Source: Agelas oroides (lineage: Eukaryota > Porifera > Demospongiae > Agelasida > Agelasidae). From it: a stretch of DNA of 64,000 nucleotides. Under the pieces are notes generated by a model. The model ran no database searches. It saw only the letters and a program-made list of their open reading frames with translations, and had not been told where the DNA came from. Of the stretch, positions 1-11,293 are shown one piece after another. Position numbers and translations under genes: made by a program. The stretch covers positions 18,321,934 through 18,385,933 of the forward strand of contig OX422183.1 in NCBI GenBank assembly GCA_949130485.1. Direction: 5' to 3'. Numbering within the stretch: the first letter of the stretch is position 1; each line of letters starts with the position of its first letter.

Positions 1-36
1 CCCCCCCCCCCCCCCTCCTTCAATCTCTGGATCCGC

Positions 37-330
37 CCCTGCAGAGCTACTCTCAAAGTCAGGCTAGACTCATGTTTGTCACTACTCTTGGAACGGATAA
101 CTTTGATTGCGCCAAAATGAATGCACATTTTAAAAAATTCACAGCTTGTCTACGGGAGTGGCTCATTCACGAGTGGAAGCAAGCATTACTAGCCCCACCT
201 CTCCCCCTTATGTCGCTAAACAACTCACGGCTCTGTTCCACACACAACCACCCTTCAGCTTTCTTGTCTATTGCAGCGTAGTACCAACGATATATTGCGC
301 ATTCTAGTTAAAGCCCAGCCCGGCACTCGA
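37..330 (+). repeat. Dispersed repeat F1, truncated by the window edge
   Basis: The stretch beginning GAGCTACTCTCAAAGTCAGG recurs nearly unchanged near 11970 and 12495 on the plus strand and near 13860 on the minus strand. The short ORF inside it is repeated with the element and shows no domain. A run of 15 C at the window start precedes it. Nothing shows an open gene. Confidence 0.75.
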
Positions 331-1649
331 AGCACCGGGCCACGGTCACCTACTAGTAGCGAGTCGAAATGATATTCATAACAGTGAAAAATTGCGTAAC
401 CCTTTTTGGAGCGGAAGTGCTATATTGAATGCGGCACCGTTGTATGTGTCTTGCAAAAACCCGCACCCACAGTCGAAATTTCGGCCAATAGCCTTACAAC
501 GCACATCAAATCGAAGCGCTTTCGTTCTTCTTTTCAATTCTGCTGGTAAGAACAATCATTTTTTAAAAATTCTACCTTTTTTTTGGCGTTTTAGCCGCTT
601 TTTACAAATTTCACTGGACTTCTAAGGGATATGCAACTTTTACCATGGGAAATAGGTTTCTTGGGGTGCAGATATCAATTATTTGGGTTGTATTTGCCGT
701 CAAAACAGTCACACTACCGTGGCAACCAGCAAAAGCTCAGGACATTGCAAGAGAGTGTCACTCCAGTACAGTCATCTTCTGCTGAAACTTACTTTATTCC
801 CATTAGGATTACTAAAGGACCTCAGCTGATCTCAGAAATAAACATTCCACTCCTGATACCTGAGTAGTGGAGGCTGTGTGCTGACCTAAGAACTGCATAG
901 GCTTGTGTGTGTGACAACGAGTCTGTTCATGTATAATAGAGCTATGAAATCCACAACTGTAGCTGCTGGGAGATAAAGTGGGCCCACAGAATGATGAAGG
1001 AGAGAAGGGAGTGTTTGCAGTTGCAAAGAAGACGGACTATTAAGAGATGCGCAAACAAGAATGTGATGGTGAATGACCAGTGACTGGGTTGAAGGGAATA
1101 GGTGGACAAGCCATACTGCAATTTCTAGAGACTCAAGGCACTAAGGTGCAGATTATGATGACCATGCATGTTGGTGACTTCTGTCTGGAGGTTTGGGGAC
1201 TCACTGGTAGCTACACTTAGACTCATTAGCCAAAACAAATGTCATTTTCATCATCAGAGTCATCACCATAGACAGCTCTTGAAAGAAACAAACTTTAAAC
1301 ATATACCATAATGCACTGATACCACTGCTGTGAGCTGTTGTGCTCCAAAAAAAGGCTAGGATATCATAGCACAGGACTGATTTAGATCCCCAGAAAAATT
1401 AAAACTGGATGAGGTGTTGTATGTACTTGATCTTTAAATGCTGTTGCGCGGTGCCACCCTCTCCATTGAATTTTGTTGTAAAAAGTGGGTACTGTACCAA
1501 TTGACTTCGGAAAGCCATATCTTGGGGTTAAATATATGTAACCCAGGCAATATGCATATCGTTCAATTGCTCTAAGGCTGCTCTTTAAGCCTGTATTAAT
1601 AACTTTTTTCGATTGCGAAATTTTATTTTTTCTTTGGACATGCTACTAC
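331..1649. other. No gene seen
   Basis: Mixed-composition DNA. The short ORFs at 392-625 and 631-867 have no recognisable domain, no splice-supported context and no conserved motif. I see no RNA gene and no delimited transposon here. Confidence 0.5.
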
Positions 1650-1862
1650 TAGGCTTGGCATACGATCGCAAGACCTGGGCGTACCCAATGAGTACAGTCT
1701 TGGCCACTGTGGCCTTTTCTGCTGCTTCTAGACACAAGCAGTCATTACGCACTATTCACAGCTACTCGCACTACAGCACTCTACTAAACCCCTTTTTTTT
1801 TAAAAGTCGATCTAAGCTTATCTTCAAAGTTCCGACCACCACATGACGGGTTCCGCCAGGCC
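1650..1862 (+). repeat. Dispersed repeat F2
   Basis: This starts near AGGCTTGGCATACGATCGC and ends in GGTTCCGCCAGGCCACATCTTA. Related copies lie on the minus strand at about 12830-12900, 12930-13130 and 13317-13590. Several copies share an end at TAAGATGTGGCCTGGCGGAA, so this is probably a true element terminus. No coding capacity is visible. Confidence 0.75.
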
Positions 1863-2139
1863 ACATCTTAATTATTGCCGAGCGCCTTAGCGCGAGGCTA
1901 CTAATCTTGCAGTGCGTGTTCTCGGTTGGCGGGGTGTGGCTTTGACTTCCGTCCCGCTTTAGGAATGCAATTTGTCACGCTTCAGGCATGCAATTAAAGG
2001 TGTGGCTTGTGCGCAAACATCCGTCCCGTTTAGGAATGCAATTAAAAGATCCTGTTTACAAAAAGTTGTGTACACTTACGTAAGTTTATTGTATCCAGCG
2101 CTGTAGCGGCGCGAGCGGTCTCATTGTTGCGACGTCAAA

Positions 2140-2334
2140 ATGGCGGAGAATTGTGAGAAGAGCGAGGAAGAAAGAGGTAGGAGACTGGCGCGAAAACGGA
2201 AGCAACGACAAAGGGTCCAAATGCAGCCACCACCCTGTGAAGTCCGGATTGTGATAGTGCGAGAGAGAGGAGCTGCGACTAGCGAAACAAAGAAAGCGCA
2301 TGGCTGTCTTCAGGAATGCCGATCATCCCCGTAG
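2140..2334 (+). CDS. Short basic ORF, possible fragment
   Basis: A 64-residue ORF starts at an ATG in a good context (AAAATGG). It is rich in Glu, Arg and Lys (motif RRLARKRKQRQ near residues 14-24). In another frame just beyond it the translation resembles a further Arg/Gln/Leu-rich helical stretch, which suggests a frameshift or an intron. Basic RLARRR-type repeats occur in some transposon-borne proteins, but there is too little here to name one. It may be only the first exon of a gene or a decayed transposon piece. Confidence 0.22.
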   Translation: MAENCEKSEEERGRRLARKRKQRQRVQMQPPPCEVRIVIVRERGAATSETKKAHGCLQECRSSP

Positions 2335-2504
2335 ATCCGCCAGGCTACAGGCAGAGCAACTACGTCTACAACAGCTCACACTGCTCACACTTCCTTGCAC
2401 ATAGCCAACAGTCAACGTGCCACGCCTACTAACTGTAATGTCACGTGTCGGTTCAAAGGTTAATAAGATGCGCGCGCGCGAAGCATACACTGCGAATACG
2501 TACA

Positions 2505-2668
2505 CCTAGTAAACTGAATATTGGATGCCAATGCCGACAGGAAACGGGGAAAATCCCCAATTTTACGGACAGTGAACGGATGAAGACTCCCAATACTGAC
2601 TGCCTGCTAAAGTTTAAGAAGACAAAAGAAGGCTATCAGCTTGGATTCCAGGTTTGTCGACCTTGAAA
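2505..2668 (+). repeat. Dispersed repeat F3
   Basis: A block running from about TAAACTGAATATTGGATGCC to GGTTTGTCGACCTTGAAA is repeated at 14806-14966 on the plus strand and at about 13147-13305 on the minus strand. The copies are closely similar, including the segment GGGGAAAATCCCCAATTTTA, itself a near palindrome. It is associated with the F1/F2 cluster. Confidence 0.75.
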
Positions 2669-3275
2669 ATCCAGGGTGGAGTACCATCTTAAAGCGGTTA
2701 AACCAACATGCCTGAAACGATCTTTTTACAGGAGCACTCTTTCCAAACTCTCGACGTGGAAATCGGATGTGGGTTGGTTGAAAGGGTTGATTTGGTACGG
2801 CATGAACATCCTCTTTTTTGAAGTTAGTCATCATTTGCACATTCGTATGCGTAATATACGCGCAACATTGAATTTCGCGCGCGCACGTTAGCCCCGTCCA
2901 CATTCCGCGCTCAGTGTTTCGAAAATCACAACTTGCGAAAAGCTTGAGAAAATAAAACCCTCAGTTTTCTCGTCGCCGCTTTGGCCGCACTAAGCCTCAA
3001 AAGACGCCGGAGAAGGCTTTGGTATACCTTGGATGTCCGAAGGTACACCTAAATCCCGGAGAGGCTACGCTTGCTCGCGTAGGTTAGAATTCATTGATGC
3101 CATTTTCCCCCTCAAAAACCGGTACGGCCATGTACAGCCGCGATTTTTTTTCTGGGGGGGGGGGGGGCAGTTCTCACGTGACTCGTCCAAGCTTTAATCA
3201 ATATTTAATTCATATTGTACATGCGCAGTACGACGAAGACCTCGCGGGAAACATGCGCCTTCAGTCAGTCCACGA

Positions 3276-4916
3276 ATGGAGTTCTTCACACCAGAGCTAG
3301 CTCTCTGTAAGCTGTCAGACACTGTATTTAGAGTGCAGTGCCCAGGCAACTTTAGCCAGTTTGAAAGTGTTGCCATCAACAAGGATGCCATCTACAGGAT
3401 AGCAGGAGAACCATTTAAGGAGGGTGGCATTAGAGACAAATGGTTGGATGATCTGGTATGAACAATATAACTGTTTCAAGTGTGTTAAATAATCACAGAC
3501 CAGACAACTAGCTGCTGTAACACATACAGATCTGCAAGTACTATGTCCAATTCAGTATGCTTGTTACTGTAGGGAGTGAATGGCATTCTTTCTGTCATTG
3601 TCGGCTCCTGCAGTGGAGGCAGTGAAGAGGTAGTATTACACTTTGAGACTGGTACAAACACATAGACAAGTATTGCTTAGAGTATTATACCATTACTCTT
3701 TTGTACAACAGGTTTTTGTGTTTAGCTCTTATTTATATGAAGGGCTACTTTGCAATTCTCAGCAAGCTTACAGCAAAGGAAAGAAGGTTATGTGATTAGG
3801 GCTAGATTCCTTACATGAGTACATACATTCTTTTTAAATTTCAGTTGCCATTGGCAGGCAAACACAAATGGATATTTCCTATCAGTACTTTCAACCACTT
3901 GTTCACTGCTGTGAGTTGTCAATTTGGAAATAACTACATTGTTACAGGCAGTGGTTTCACTCACATTGTCATGGCAGGGCCTATGCAGTACATGCAGATG
4001 TTATGCAGGTGCACTGCCACACAGGTTACACACTCAACTTTTAAACTTCCCTACAGGTGATGGATTTCCAAAAAAGAGCCATCAAGGTGTTAGACTCCTT
4101 GCACATCAAGCAATTGTCTGTCCCTAAGAGAATAAAGTTTTGGATTTCTAGTCTTAGTGAATATTGATCAGTATGCAAAAGTTACTCTCCTTTATGGATA
4201 GGGCATTTGCTGAGAATGTACTAGGGCCAATGGAGTGGGGAAAATGGAATATCATATTTGACCAAGTAAGTCAGCAATTTCAAATGATGCTAGGATTCAA
4301 CACTGACATATTCTGTGTGCTATTCTCAGTGGCGTAGCCAAGCTGGGGCACACTGGGGCATGTGCCCCAGTAACTGGAGGCCGTGCCCCACCAACTGCAG
4401 GCACGCTTGCAAATTATCGACGCCGAAAGTGCCGTTGTCAACCGCGATCGGGTGCTAATCTAGCAGCGCAGATAGCTATCTGTATCCTCAGAAATTGCGT
4501 GCAGTGGGATCAGGGGAGCGTGCGAGGCTTACTGTTATTATAACGACGTCTCGTACGCTCCCCTGATCTCACTGCACGCGAGTTTGCCGTGAGTAATGAA
4601 GCGACTTTACACCGCGCACAAATCCGGCATAGTGGGAATGCTCCTGATTCAAGGCGACGGTATGGCCTGAAATAGCCTCAGAACTGACCTGGTAAGCTCA
4701 AAAATTCTGGGGGAGCATCCCCCCACACCCCCCAAGTTTGTTCCTTCGTTTTGCGCTGAAATTCTCATAAAACGTACTGTGCTCATGCTGTGCCCTAGCA
4801 TCGCCTGTGTGCTGGCTACGCCACTGGCTATTCTATTCTAGATTGATATATATCCCTAACTTTAGGCCATTGAAAATGAGCTACTGGAGAGAAAGCAAGT
4901 GCACAACATTGACCCT
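3276..4916 (+). CDS. Unrecognised multi-exon gene, N-terminal exons
   Basis: An ATG at 3276 opens a 60-codon exon ending at a GT donor (3276-3455). Further phase-0 exons can be placed at 3573-3629, 3845-3910 (donor GTGAGT), from 4057 (acceptor CTACAG), one ending at 4265 (donor GTAAGT) and 4866-4916. The translation includes MEFFTPELALCKLSDTVF at the start and WISSLSEY late in the exon from 4057. The splice between that exon and the one ending at 4265 is not resolved. I do not recognise the family and see no signal peptide or membrane segment. A hAT-type MITE sits in the intron 4266-4865. Phase and strand allow continuation into the Ser/Pro-rich segment from 5113 and possibly into the SWIM/MULE region downstream, which is inference. 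Confidence 0.45.
4327..4826. mobile_element. hAT-type MITE, 500 bp
   Basis: The terminal inverted repeats CAGTGGCGTAGCCA (4327) and TGGCTACGCCACTG (4813-4826) are perfect. They are flanked by the perfect 8-bp duplication GCTATTCT at 4319-4326 and 4827-4834. An 8-bp duplication with CAGTG-type ends is characteristic of the hAT superfamily. There is no transposase ORF, so the element is non-autonomous. It lies inside an intron of the candidate gene starting at 3276. Confidence 0.93.
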
Positions 4917-5112
4917 GTAAGAGGCCACATTACCTAGGCTTCAACTGACTTAGTATTAATCATTCATTGTCTCTACTAAATAAGGTCAAAACAAGAACAT
5001 ATCGCCATGATTTTTTGTGCTACTTACTGATATAACCCACCTGTCAGGTGTGTATACCAATGTCACTTAATAAGTACTACACTTTGTATTATCCAAAAAT
5101 AGCACTTGCAAG

Positions 5113-6374
5113 CTGAAAGTAAGATCATTGCCTGCTTCAAGTGAACATCACATTTCCAATGCATTTTCTGCTTCAAAGATACACTCAGAGAAAGCAGGTT
5201 TCTCCATTCCACTGTGTTCAAAAAGTAAAGCAGAATCTCTTCCAGAACGCAAGTCCTTAAAGGAATCCGTGGCAGCAAGTCACTACATTTCATTGCCTAA
5301 ATCTTCATTCAATCATCAGCCACAAATGATTCCAAGCACACCTTTGTTACCAAGACCTGCATCAATCAGCACCCATCAGGCACCTAAATCTCAAGCAACC
5401 TCTCATTCTCCCTCAACCAGCTTCCATCAGGCAGCTAAATCTCAACCAACTCTCCAGTCCTCCCAATCTCCACCAATCAGCACAAATCCTGTACCTGAAT
5501 CTCAACCAACCCTCCAGTCCTTGCAATCTCCACCAATCAGCACAAATCCTGTACCTGAATCTCAACCAACTCTCCAGTCCTCGCAATCTCCAACAATCAG
5601 CACAAATCCTGTACCTGAATCTCAACCAACCCTCCAGTCCTCCAGTCCTCACAATCTCCTCCAATCAGCACAAATCCTGTACCTGAATCTCAACCAACTC
5701 TCCAGTCCTCGCAATCTCCACCGACCAGCACAAATCTGCTACCTAAATCCCACTCATTCCCTAATCATCGTAGAACTTCAACCGATCCTCCTCAAAATTT
5801 ATGCCATTGCTCTCCATCTGACCAAAAACCAACCATTCCACAATCACTGTCATCCACTAAGAAAACACAAAGTCCTGTGATGTATCCACCCAGTAAGGAC
5901 AAGAGCCTGCTCAAACATACCAGTTACAGTAGGCCACCCACCTTCAAGGAAAATATCCCCAAATGTAGAAAACGAAAGTCTCCACCCACCGTATATGAAA
6001 CTCCAACAAAACATATCAACTACACAGGTCCACCCACCTGCAATGAAAACACTCCCAACTATAGGAAGCGCAAGTCTCCACCCACAATATATGAAAGCCC
6101 TGCAAAACTATCTCCAAGCACTCAGTCAGAATCAGAAGTGTCCAGTACTGCCACAACTTATCCCGAGATGTTCTGGGATTGCCCAGTCTTCCTGACACAG
6201 TTGAGTCAACCACGGGATACTAGGGATAGTCCCGGGTTGTCCCAAGTCTTAGTCAGGGAGAACACTCACATTCCTCAATACTTAGTTTCCCAGGATACTC
6301 AGGATGTTCTCGGGGTACCCAGGACAGTCCCAGGAAGTCCCACCAGGAATGGAGTCCTATGGATCCTGAGATAA
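5113..6374 (+). CDS. Ser/Pro-rich coding segment with tandem peptide repeats, frameshifted
   Basis: After an AG acceptor at 5111-5112, an open frame continues in phase 0 from the exon at 4866-4916. It encodes a Ser/Pro/Gln-rich, low-complexity protein. Four to five copies of a 20-residue repeat of the type SPPISTNPVPESQPTLQS lie at 5441-5750. An extra TCCAGTCC near 5640 moves the repeat into the +2 frame, where it stays open to 6374. There follow two copies of a roughly 32-residue repeat with KRKSPPT(V/I)YE(T/S)P, whose basic KRK could act in nuclear targeting. The last 60 codons run into the CCCGGGAT-rich minisatellite and are probably not real coding sequence. The 8-bp duplication suggests either a decayed gene or a length allele. 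Function is unknown. Confidence 0.45.
5441..5750 (+). repeat. 60-bp coding minisatellite
   Basis: Near-identical 60-bp units (for example the segment AATCAGCACAAATCCTGTAC) recur at about 5441, 5501, 5561, 5621 and 5689. A multiple-of-three period keeps the frame open, as expected of a selected or formerly selected coding repeat. The fourth copy carries an extra 8 bp (TCCAGTCC twice) that breaks the frame. Confidence 0.85.
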
Positions 6375-6935
6375 TAAGTATCCCGGTATACCCCGGACAG
6401 TCCCGGGTCCTGATATACTAAGTATCCCGGGATAATCCCGGGATACCCAGGATAATCCCGGGAAGTCCCGTCAGGCATTAACCCCATGGTACTAAGTATC
6501 CCGGGATACCCAGGACAGTCCTGGGTAGTCCCATCAGGCATGGAGTCCCATGGATCCCAAGATACTAAGTATCCCAGGATTCCCAGGACAATCCCGGGTA
6601 GTCCCGCTAGGCATAGAGTCGAATGGATCCCTAGTTACTAAGTATCCCGGGATACCCAGGACAGTCCTGGGTAGTCCCACCAGGCATGGAGTCCCATGGA
6701 TCCCGAGATACTAAGTATCCCAGGATACCCAGGACAGTCCCCAGTAGTCCCGGGACGCCAGGGTTGTCCCAAGTTTTAATCAGGGAGAACACTCACATTC
6801 CTCAATACTTAGTTTCCCAGGATACTCAGGATGTTCTCGGGGTACTCAGGTATTAGTCAGGAAGAACACTCACATTCCCCAATACTTAGTATCCTGGGAA
6901 AACCGGGATGATCCTGAGTTGTCCCAGTCAGGTAT
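6160..6935 (+). repeat. CCCGGGAT-rich minisatellite, block 1
   Basis: Units of about 73 bp contain ATACTAAGTATCCCGGGATA and AGGCATGGAGTCCCATGGAT. TACTAAGTATCCC occurs near 6415, 6489, 6561, 6635 and 6708. A second internal repeat (GAACACTCACATTCC) occurs at about 6259, 6788 and 6868. The unit is itself rich in short palindromes. Block 2 downstream is the reverse complement of this sequence. Confidence 0.9.
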
Positions 6936-8034
6936 CAAGAACAAACAATACTCTTGCTCTAATATTGGAGATACTTTGTGAGGCTCACCATCAAAGACAA
7001 ATTCCTTCCACCTACCCCCTGGTCAGGCAGGATATGAGAAAGAAATTATTGTAGTATTCGGTCACAGCTAAGAATCGGCAAGAGATCATTATTTAAGCTT
7101 AGGTGATCAATGAATGACTATAGACAATAATCAGAGTACTTGTAGAAAGTATGGTGAATTGGTGAGAGCTGGGTGGTTAAGCTTAGGTAATCAATGAATG
7201 ACTGTAGCAGCTAGATATAATGATAAACCCAAGGACACAGAGTGTGAGCTACTTATAAGTTTACTGTGGACCAGCATCTGTTCAGTCGAGTTTCTGTAGT
7301 GGACGTCTAAGGGCTGCTGGTGGGGTAGAGTCACGTGGGTGCTTGCAACCAGCAGATGGTCTGGAAGGCAATAATCAAGTGAGTTAAGGCACATATTCCT
7401 TGATATTTATTGGAGAAATTGAAACCGTAGGAGATCATTACTCTTTCTGTTGATCTAAAACATGTATATACGTAGCTAGTACATGCCCAGGCGGGACAAG
7501 TAGGGATATGTATATTATGGCATCTACATAGGCATAGGAAGTTCGCTAACAACCCAGTGAGGAGCACACTAACTGATACAACTAAGAGGATTGCAGCCAT
7601 GGAAATCGTCATTGACAAAATGCATTTCAAGGGGCATATAGATCCGTAGTGCAGACGTTACTGTAACCCCAATGACTTTGATGGGCTCAAAAAGGTACAT
7701 GTACACATGTAAACTAATCCATACAGCATGTCTTATTTATTCACAAGTTGACACCGAAATCTGTGAGCAAATGTTTTCCTGGCTGTCGAGGTATAAACGA
7801 ATAACTAGGTACATGAATAAGGCTCATTTTTTGTTCTATCTACTTCATGCTTGTGACCTACACAATCAGAAACAAAATTAACTTGATTGTTTTGTGACTT
7901 CCTATCTTGTATTATAATATTCACTTGTGGATTATACACATAATTGGACATCAGTGTGCATTAAACTTGAATCTGTGAGTAGTTGGAGCAAGCTGTTAAT
8001 ACAAATACTTGTTATGTTCACACATGTTCATCTG
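6936..8034. other. Spacer between the two inverted minisatellite blocks
   Basis: About 1.1 kb without a secure gene. The segment GCTTAGGT(G/A)ATCAATGAATGACT is present twice (about 7098 and 7179). On the minus strand near 7615-7540 there is a short ORF with an N-terminal hydrophobic stretch (MAAILLVVSVSVLLTGLLA). It could be a signal or anchor exon but has no supporting partner exon. Confidence 0.5.
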
Positions 8035-8530
8035 GGGTATCCCGGGATACTTAGTACCATGGGACTGTATGCCTGGTGGGACTACCCGGGACTATCCTGG
8101 ATATCTCGGAACACTTAGTACCATGGGGTTCCATGCATGACAGGACTACCCGAGATTGTCCTGGGTATACCGGGATACTTAGTATCTCGGGATCCATGGG
8201 ACTCCATGCCTGGTGGCACTACCCGGGACTGTCCTGAGTATCTCGGAATACTTAGTATCTCGGGATCCATGGGACTCCATGCCTGGTGGGACTATCCGGG
8301 ACTGTCCTGAGTATACCGGGATACTTAGTATCTTGGGATCCATGGGACTCCATGCCTTGTGGGACTACCCGGGACTGCCCTGGGTATCCCGGGATACTTA
8401 GTATCTCGGGACTGTCCTGGGTATCTCGGGATACTTAGTACCATGGGGACAATCTGGGACCTCCTGGGTATGTGATACTGGGATGTCCTATGTATCTAGG
8501 GATGTCCCGAGTTGTCCTAGGACAAGCCGT
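8035..8530 (-). repeat. CCCGGGAT-rich minisatellite, block 2 (inverted)
   Basis: GGGATACTTAGTACCATGGG and ATGCCTGGTGGGACTACCCG, in units of about 63-76 bp, are reverse complements of the block 1 unit. GATACTTAGTA recurs near 8046, 8173, 8319, 8393 and 8431, with slightly varied copies between. The block runs directly into the 5' part of the SWIM/MULE coding region. Confidence 0.9.
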
Positions 8531-11293
8531 GGCAGTACTGGACATCCCTCGTCAGAATGCCCTCCTAAGGAGAACCTATTGGTTGAAAACATACCATGTA
8601 ATGCCTGTAAAACAGATGTACCATCAGAAATGAATGCTATATTGCCTGACGGATACAGCTATAGAGTGAAGACATATGAAAATAAGAAACCTGAAAACTT
8701 TTGTGGTGCACCAAAAATTGCATTTGATGCAACTATATTCTGCAATATTTTTAGTGAGCAGGAGGTCATGAAATGGCTAAGAATGTTTCAGGATAAGTAA
8801 TTCTGTACTTACGACAACAGGGTTCATTCTCATATTGCAAAACTGTTAGACACTGCCAACATTTCAGGAAGTATGTTTCTAGGCAGGGCATGAAGAACAC
8901 GAAAAGCATTCGACAGAAGAAAACACAATGTCCCAATACTCTCACTATTAAGGTTTACAGCAGTAGATCCACAATCAAAAAGCGACTACAGTTCCCAAAT
9001 CATCCTTGTGAAATCCAGCTACACTATCATCACAACCACCCAAATGAATCAGCACATGCACTTAGTTTCCGAGATGTATCTGAAAGTACCAAGGAGGCTT
9101 ATTACCGTTACTTTCAAAATGGGCATTCTGCAGCTACAGCAAGACATCACCATGAACTAAATCTACTACTTTCTCTTCCTAAGGATGAGATCAAACCAGC
9201 ATTAGCTGACCGGTCAATGAATCCCCAACCAAATGATGTCTCTCGTCTATTTCAGAAATGGAGAGAGACTCAACATGGACCAGCAAATGGGGACAAAATG
9301 TTTGCATGTTTAGAGGCTGAAGTCAAAAGGTACAATAGTGAAACAGGTGGCAAAGCTTATGTTCAAAGATGTGTTAAAAGAAGCCAGAGTGAGAGCTGGG
9401 AGCAGACAGTGAACCAACCAATGATAATTGCCATCTGCACACCACTCATGCAACATGCACACCAGTACATCAAACAGTCTTCAGAGTTGGTGTTTTGTGA
9501 CTCTACCACCAGTCTAGATCAGTTCAACTGTCCAACTTTTATCTTGAGTACAAGTTCCCCATGTGGAGCAGTTCTATTGGGAATTGTGATAACATCTGGT
9601 GAGTCAGTGCCCATAATATCTGAGGCCTTCAGTAAACTGAAATCTATTTTACCTGAGAATGCCTTCAATGGGAATAGCCCAGCAGTAGGACCATCTACGT
9701 TCATCACCGATGATTCACAGGTGGAGCGCGAATCTCTTGGTATTGTCTGGCCAGATTCCCATCTTCTCCTCTGCATTTTTCACTACCTGCAGGCATGGTG
9801 GAGATGGTTATGGGGGAAAGAAAATGCAATCAACAAAGAGGACAGAATTCCTATCATGAATTGTATCAAGCGATTACTTTATAGTGAAAGCCCGGAGGAA
9901 TATGAAATGTATAAGGATATGTCGGAGAATGAATCATCTCCATTTCTCTATTACGAAAATGCACTGAAGCGGCTGCAGGATGCACATGAACGTAGAAGTG
10001 AGTGGGCAATCACCTTTCGTCAGCATGAATTGACCTGTGGTAATCATACAAACAATTATGCTGAATCAGGTATTCGCATTATAAAAGACCAAATTTTTGA
10101 GCGTACAAAAGCTTTTAATCCTGTGCAAATGTTTCAATTTTTTTACAACAACATTTGAACTGTATTATGAAAGACGCCTCTTAGACCTTGCCCACAACAG
10201 GATATCTCCTAGTATTGCAAAGCATTTCTATCACTCCAAAAAACTTCACGGAGCAGTAGCCATGCATCTCACTGGTAACTACTATTTGGTAAAATATGAA
10301 GGTGAAGATGGTCGAGCTTATCATGTTGATGCAGATCTTGGCATGTGCACTTGTCCGATTGGTATTAATGGTCAACCTTGCAAGCATCAACACTTTATTG
10401 CTAGCCACTTTTCACTGCATCTACCAAATTTAGCACCAATACACTCTAAGTCTGGCAGGCAACTGCTAGCTCTTATAGCAGTTTGGCAAAGAGCGTATTC
10501 AAAGTCTAGAATTTTATTCTAGCTTACATGAACAATCCCTTCCGGAAAGTCTTGATTCAAGTGCAGTCAATCCCGATGACCCTGATATCAATGAAGCTGT
10601 TATCAGTGACCCTGGTCCAGATGAATCTGGTACAAGTAATGCTAATCCTGATGAAAGTGGTATGAAGGACGCTGGTGAATGTGATATCAAAGAATGTAGT
10701 ATTAATGAATCTGAGTTCAATGACCCTGATGAATCTGGTATTTCTTTAGAACAAGCCATTAATTCAGTCAAAGCTACCTTAAAAGACATTTTCATCGACA
10801 TTGAAAGCTGTCTTGATCCTACTAATGTTGACACAAACTTTTTTAATGGGATTGTCAAGTTCACAGAGCGATACCAAAAACTGTCCAAGATGGAACCTGC
10901 AACACCACAACTAGCCAGCGCATTCCACAACTTTGACAACAAAACAGGTCAGTTGTCATGCTGCTGCCCGGTTTTCATGAGATGTATACTAGCTTTCATG
11001 CGTTGTAAAATTCTTGCATGCATACAGCCTAGTATTACATCTACTGTGCAACTGTCCCTATAGGTTTTCACTTTACAAGTTGTGGCCGCAGAGGGAGGAG
11101 AATAGCAGTTCAGCCAACGGAATTGGCTAGGAGAAGGCAAACACTCCGTAGAGGTGAATGGATGGCTCCACAAGGAAGGCTAAGAAAGCAGCACAAAGAT
11201 GAACACCTCACAACAAAGCCTTTTAAACCTCGAAAGCCACATAATTTATCCCTGAACATAGCTAATTGCACACACAACGCAAAGTGTCATTGA
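8483..11293 (+). CDS. MULE transposase-like protein with SWIM zinc finger (frameshifted)
   Basis: Three exons fit: 8483-8796, 8868-10947 and 11064-11293. The introns are GT-AG, 71 and 116 bp. Joining across the first intron gives FQDKKYVSRQGMKN without a break. The middle exon has a basic N-terminal region, then a MULE-like DDE core with Asp in FCDSTTSLD, Asp in FITDDSQ and Glu in NNYAESG. A SWIM finger CTCPIGINGQPCKH (CxCx8CxH) follows. The last exon encodes RIAVQPTELARRR and a basic tail, typical of this class. Two single-base frame breaks occur, both at T runs: TTTTTTT at 10138-10144 and TTT near 10483. MULE transposases cut and paste DNA; SWIM fingers bind DNA or protein. This could be a recently dead transposase, a host-recruited gene, or an intact gene with sequencing errors in homopolymers. 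The ATG at 8483 lies in minisatellite DNA, so the true start may be upstream. Confidence 0.75.

Noticed and set aside
1-15. Poly-C run as a biological signal
   Set aside because: It sits at the window edge, and C-runs also occur at 51310 inside repeats. It carries no interpretable information.
5413-5664. Minus-strand ORF with Trp/Arg-rich repeats
   Set aside because: It is the antisense shadow of the 60-bp coding minisatellite. The plus frame is longer and connects to splice sites.
7331-7630. Minus-strand ORF with a hydrophobic N-terminus as a membrane protein
   Set aside because: Only the first 20 residues look structured. No partner exon or conserved motif follows.
6160-8530. CRISPR-like array of regularly spaced repeats
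   Set aside because: The whole 73-bp unit is repeated, including what would be spacers. There are no cas genes, and the surrounding DNA is eukaryotic with introns.
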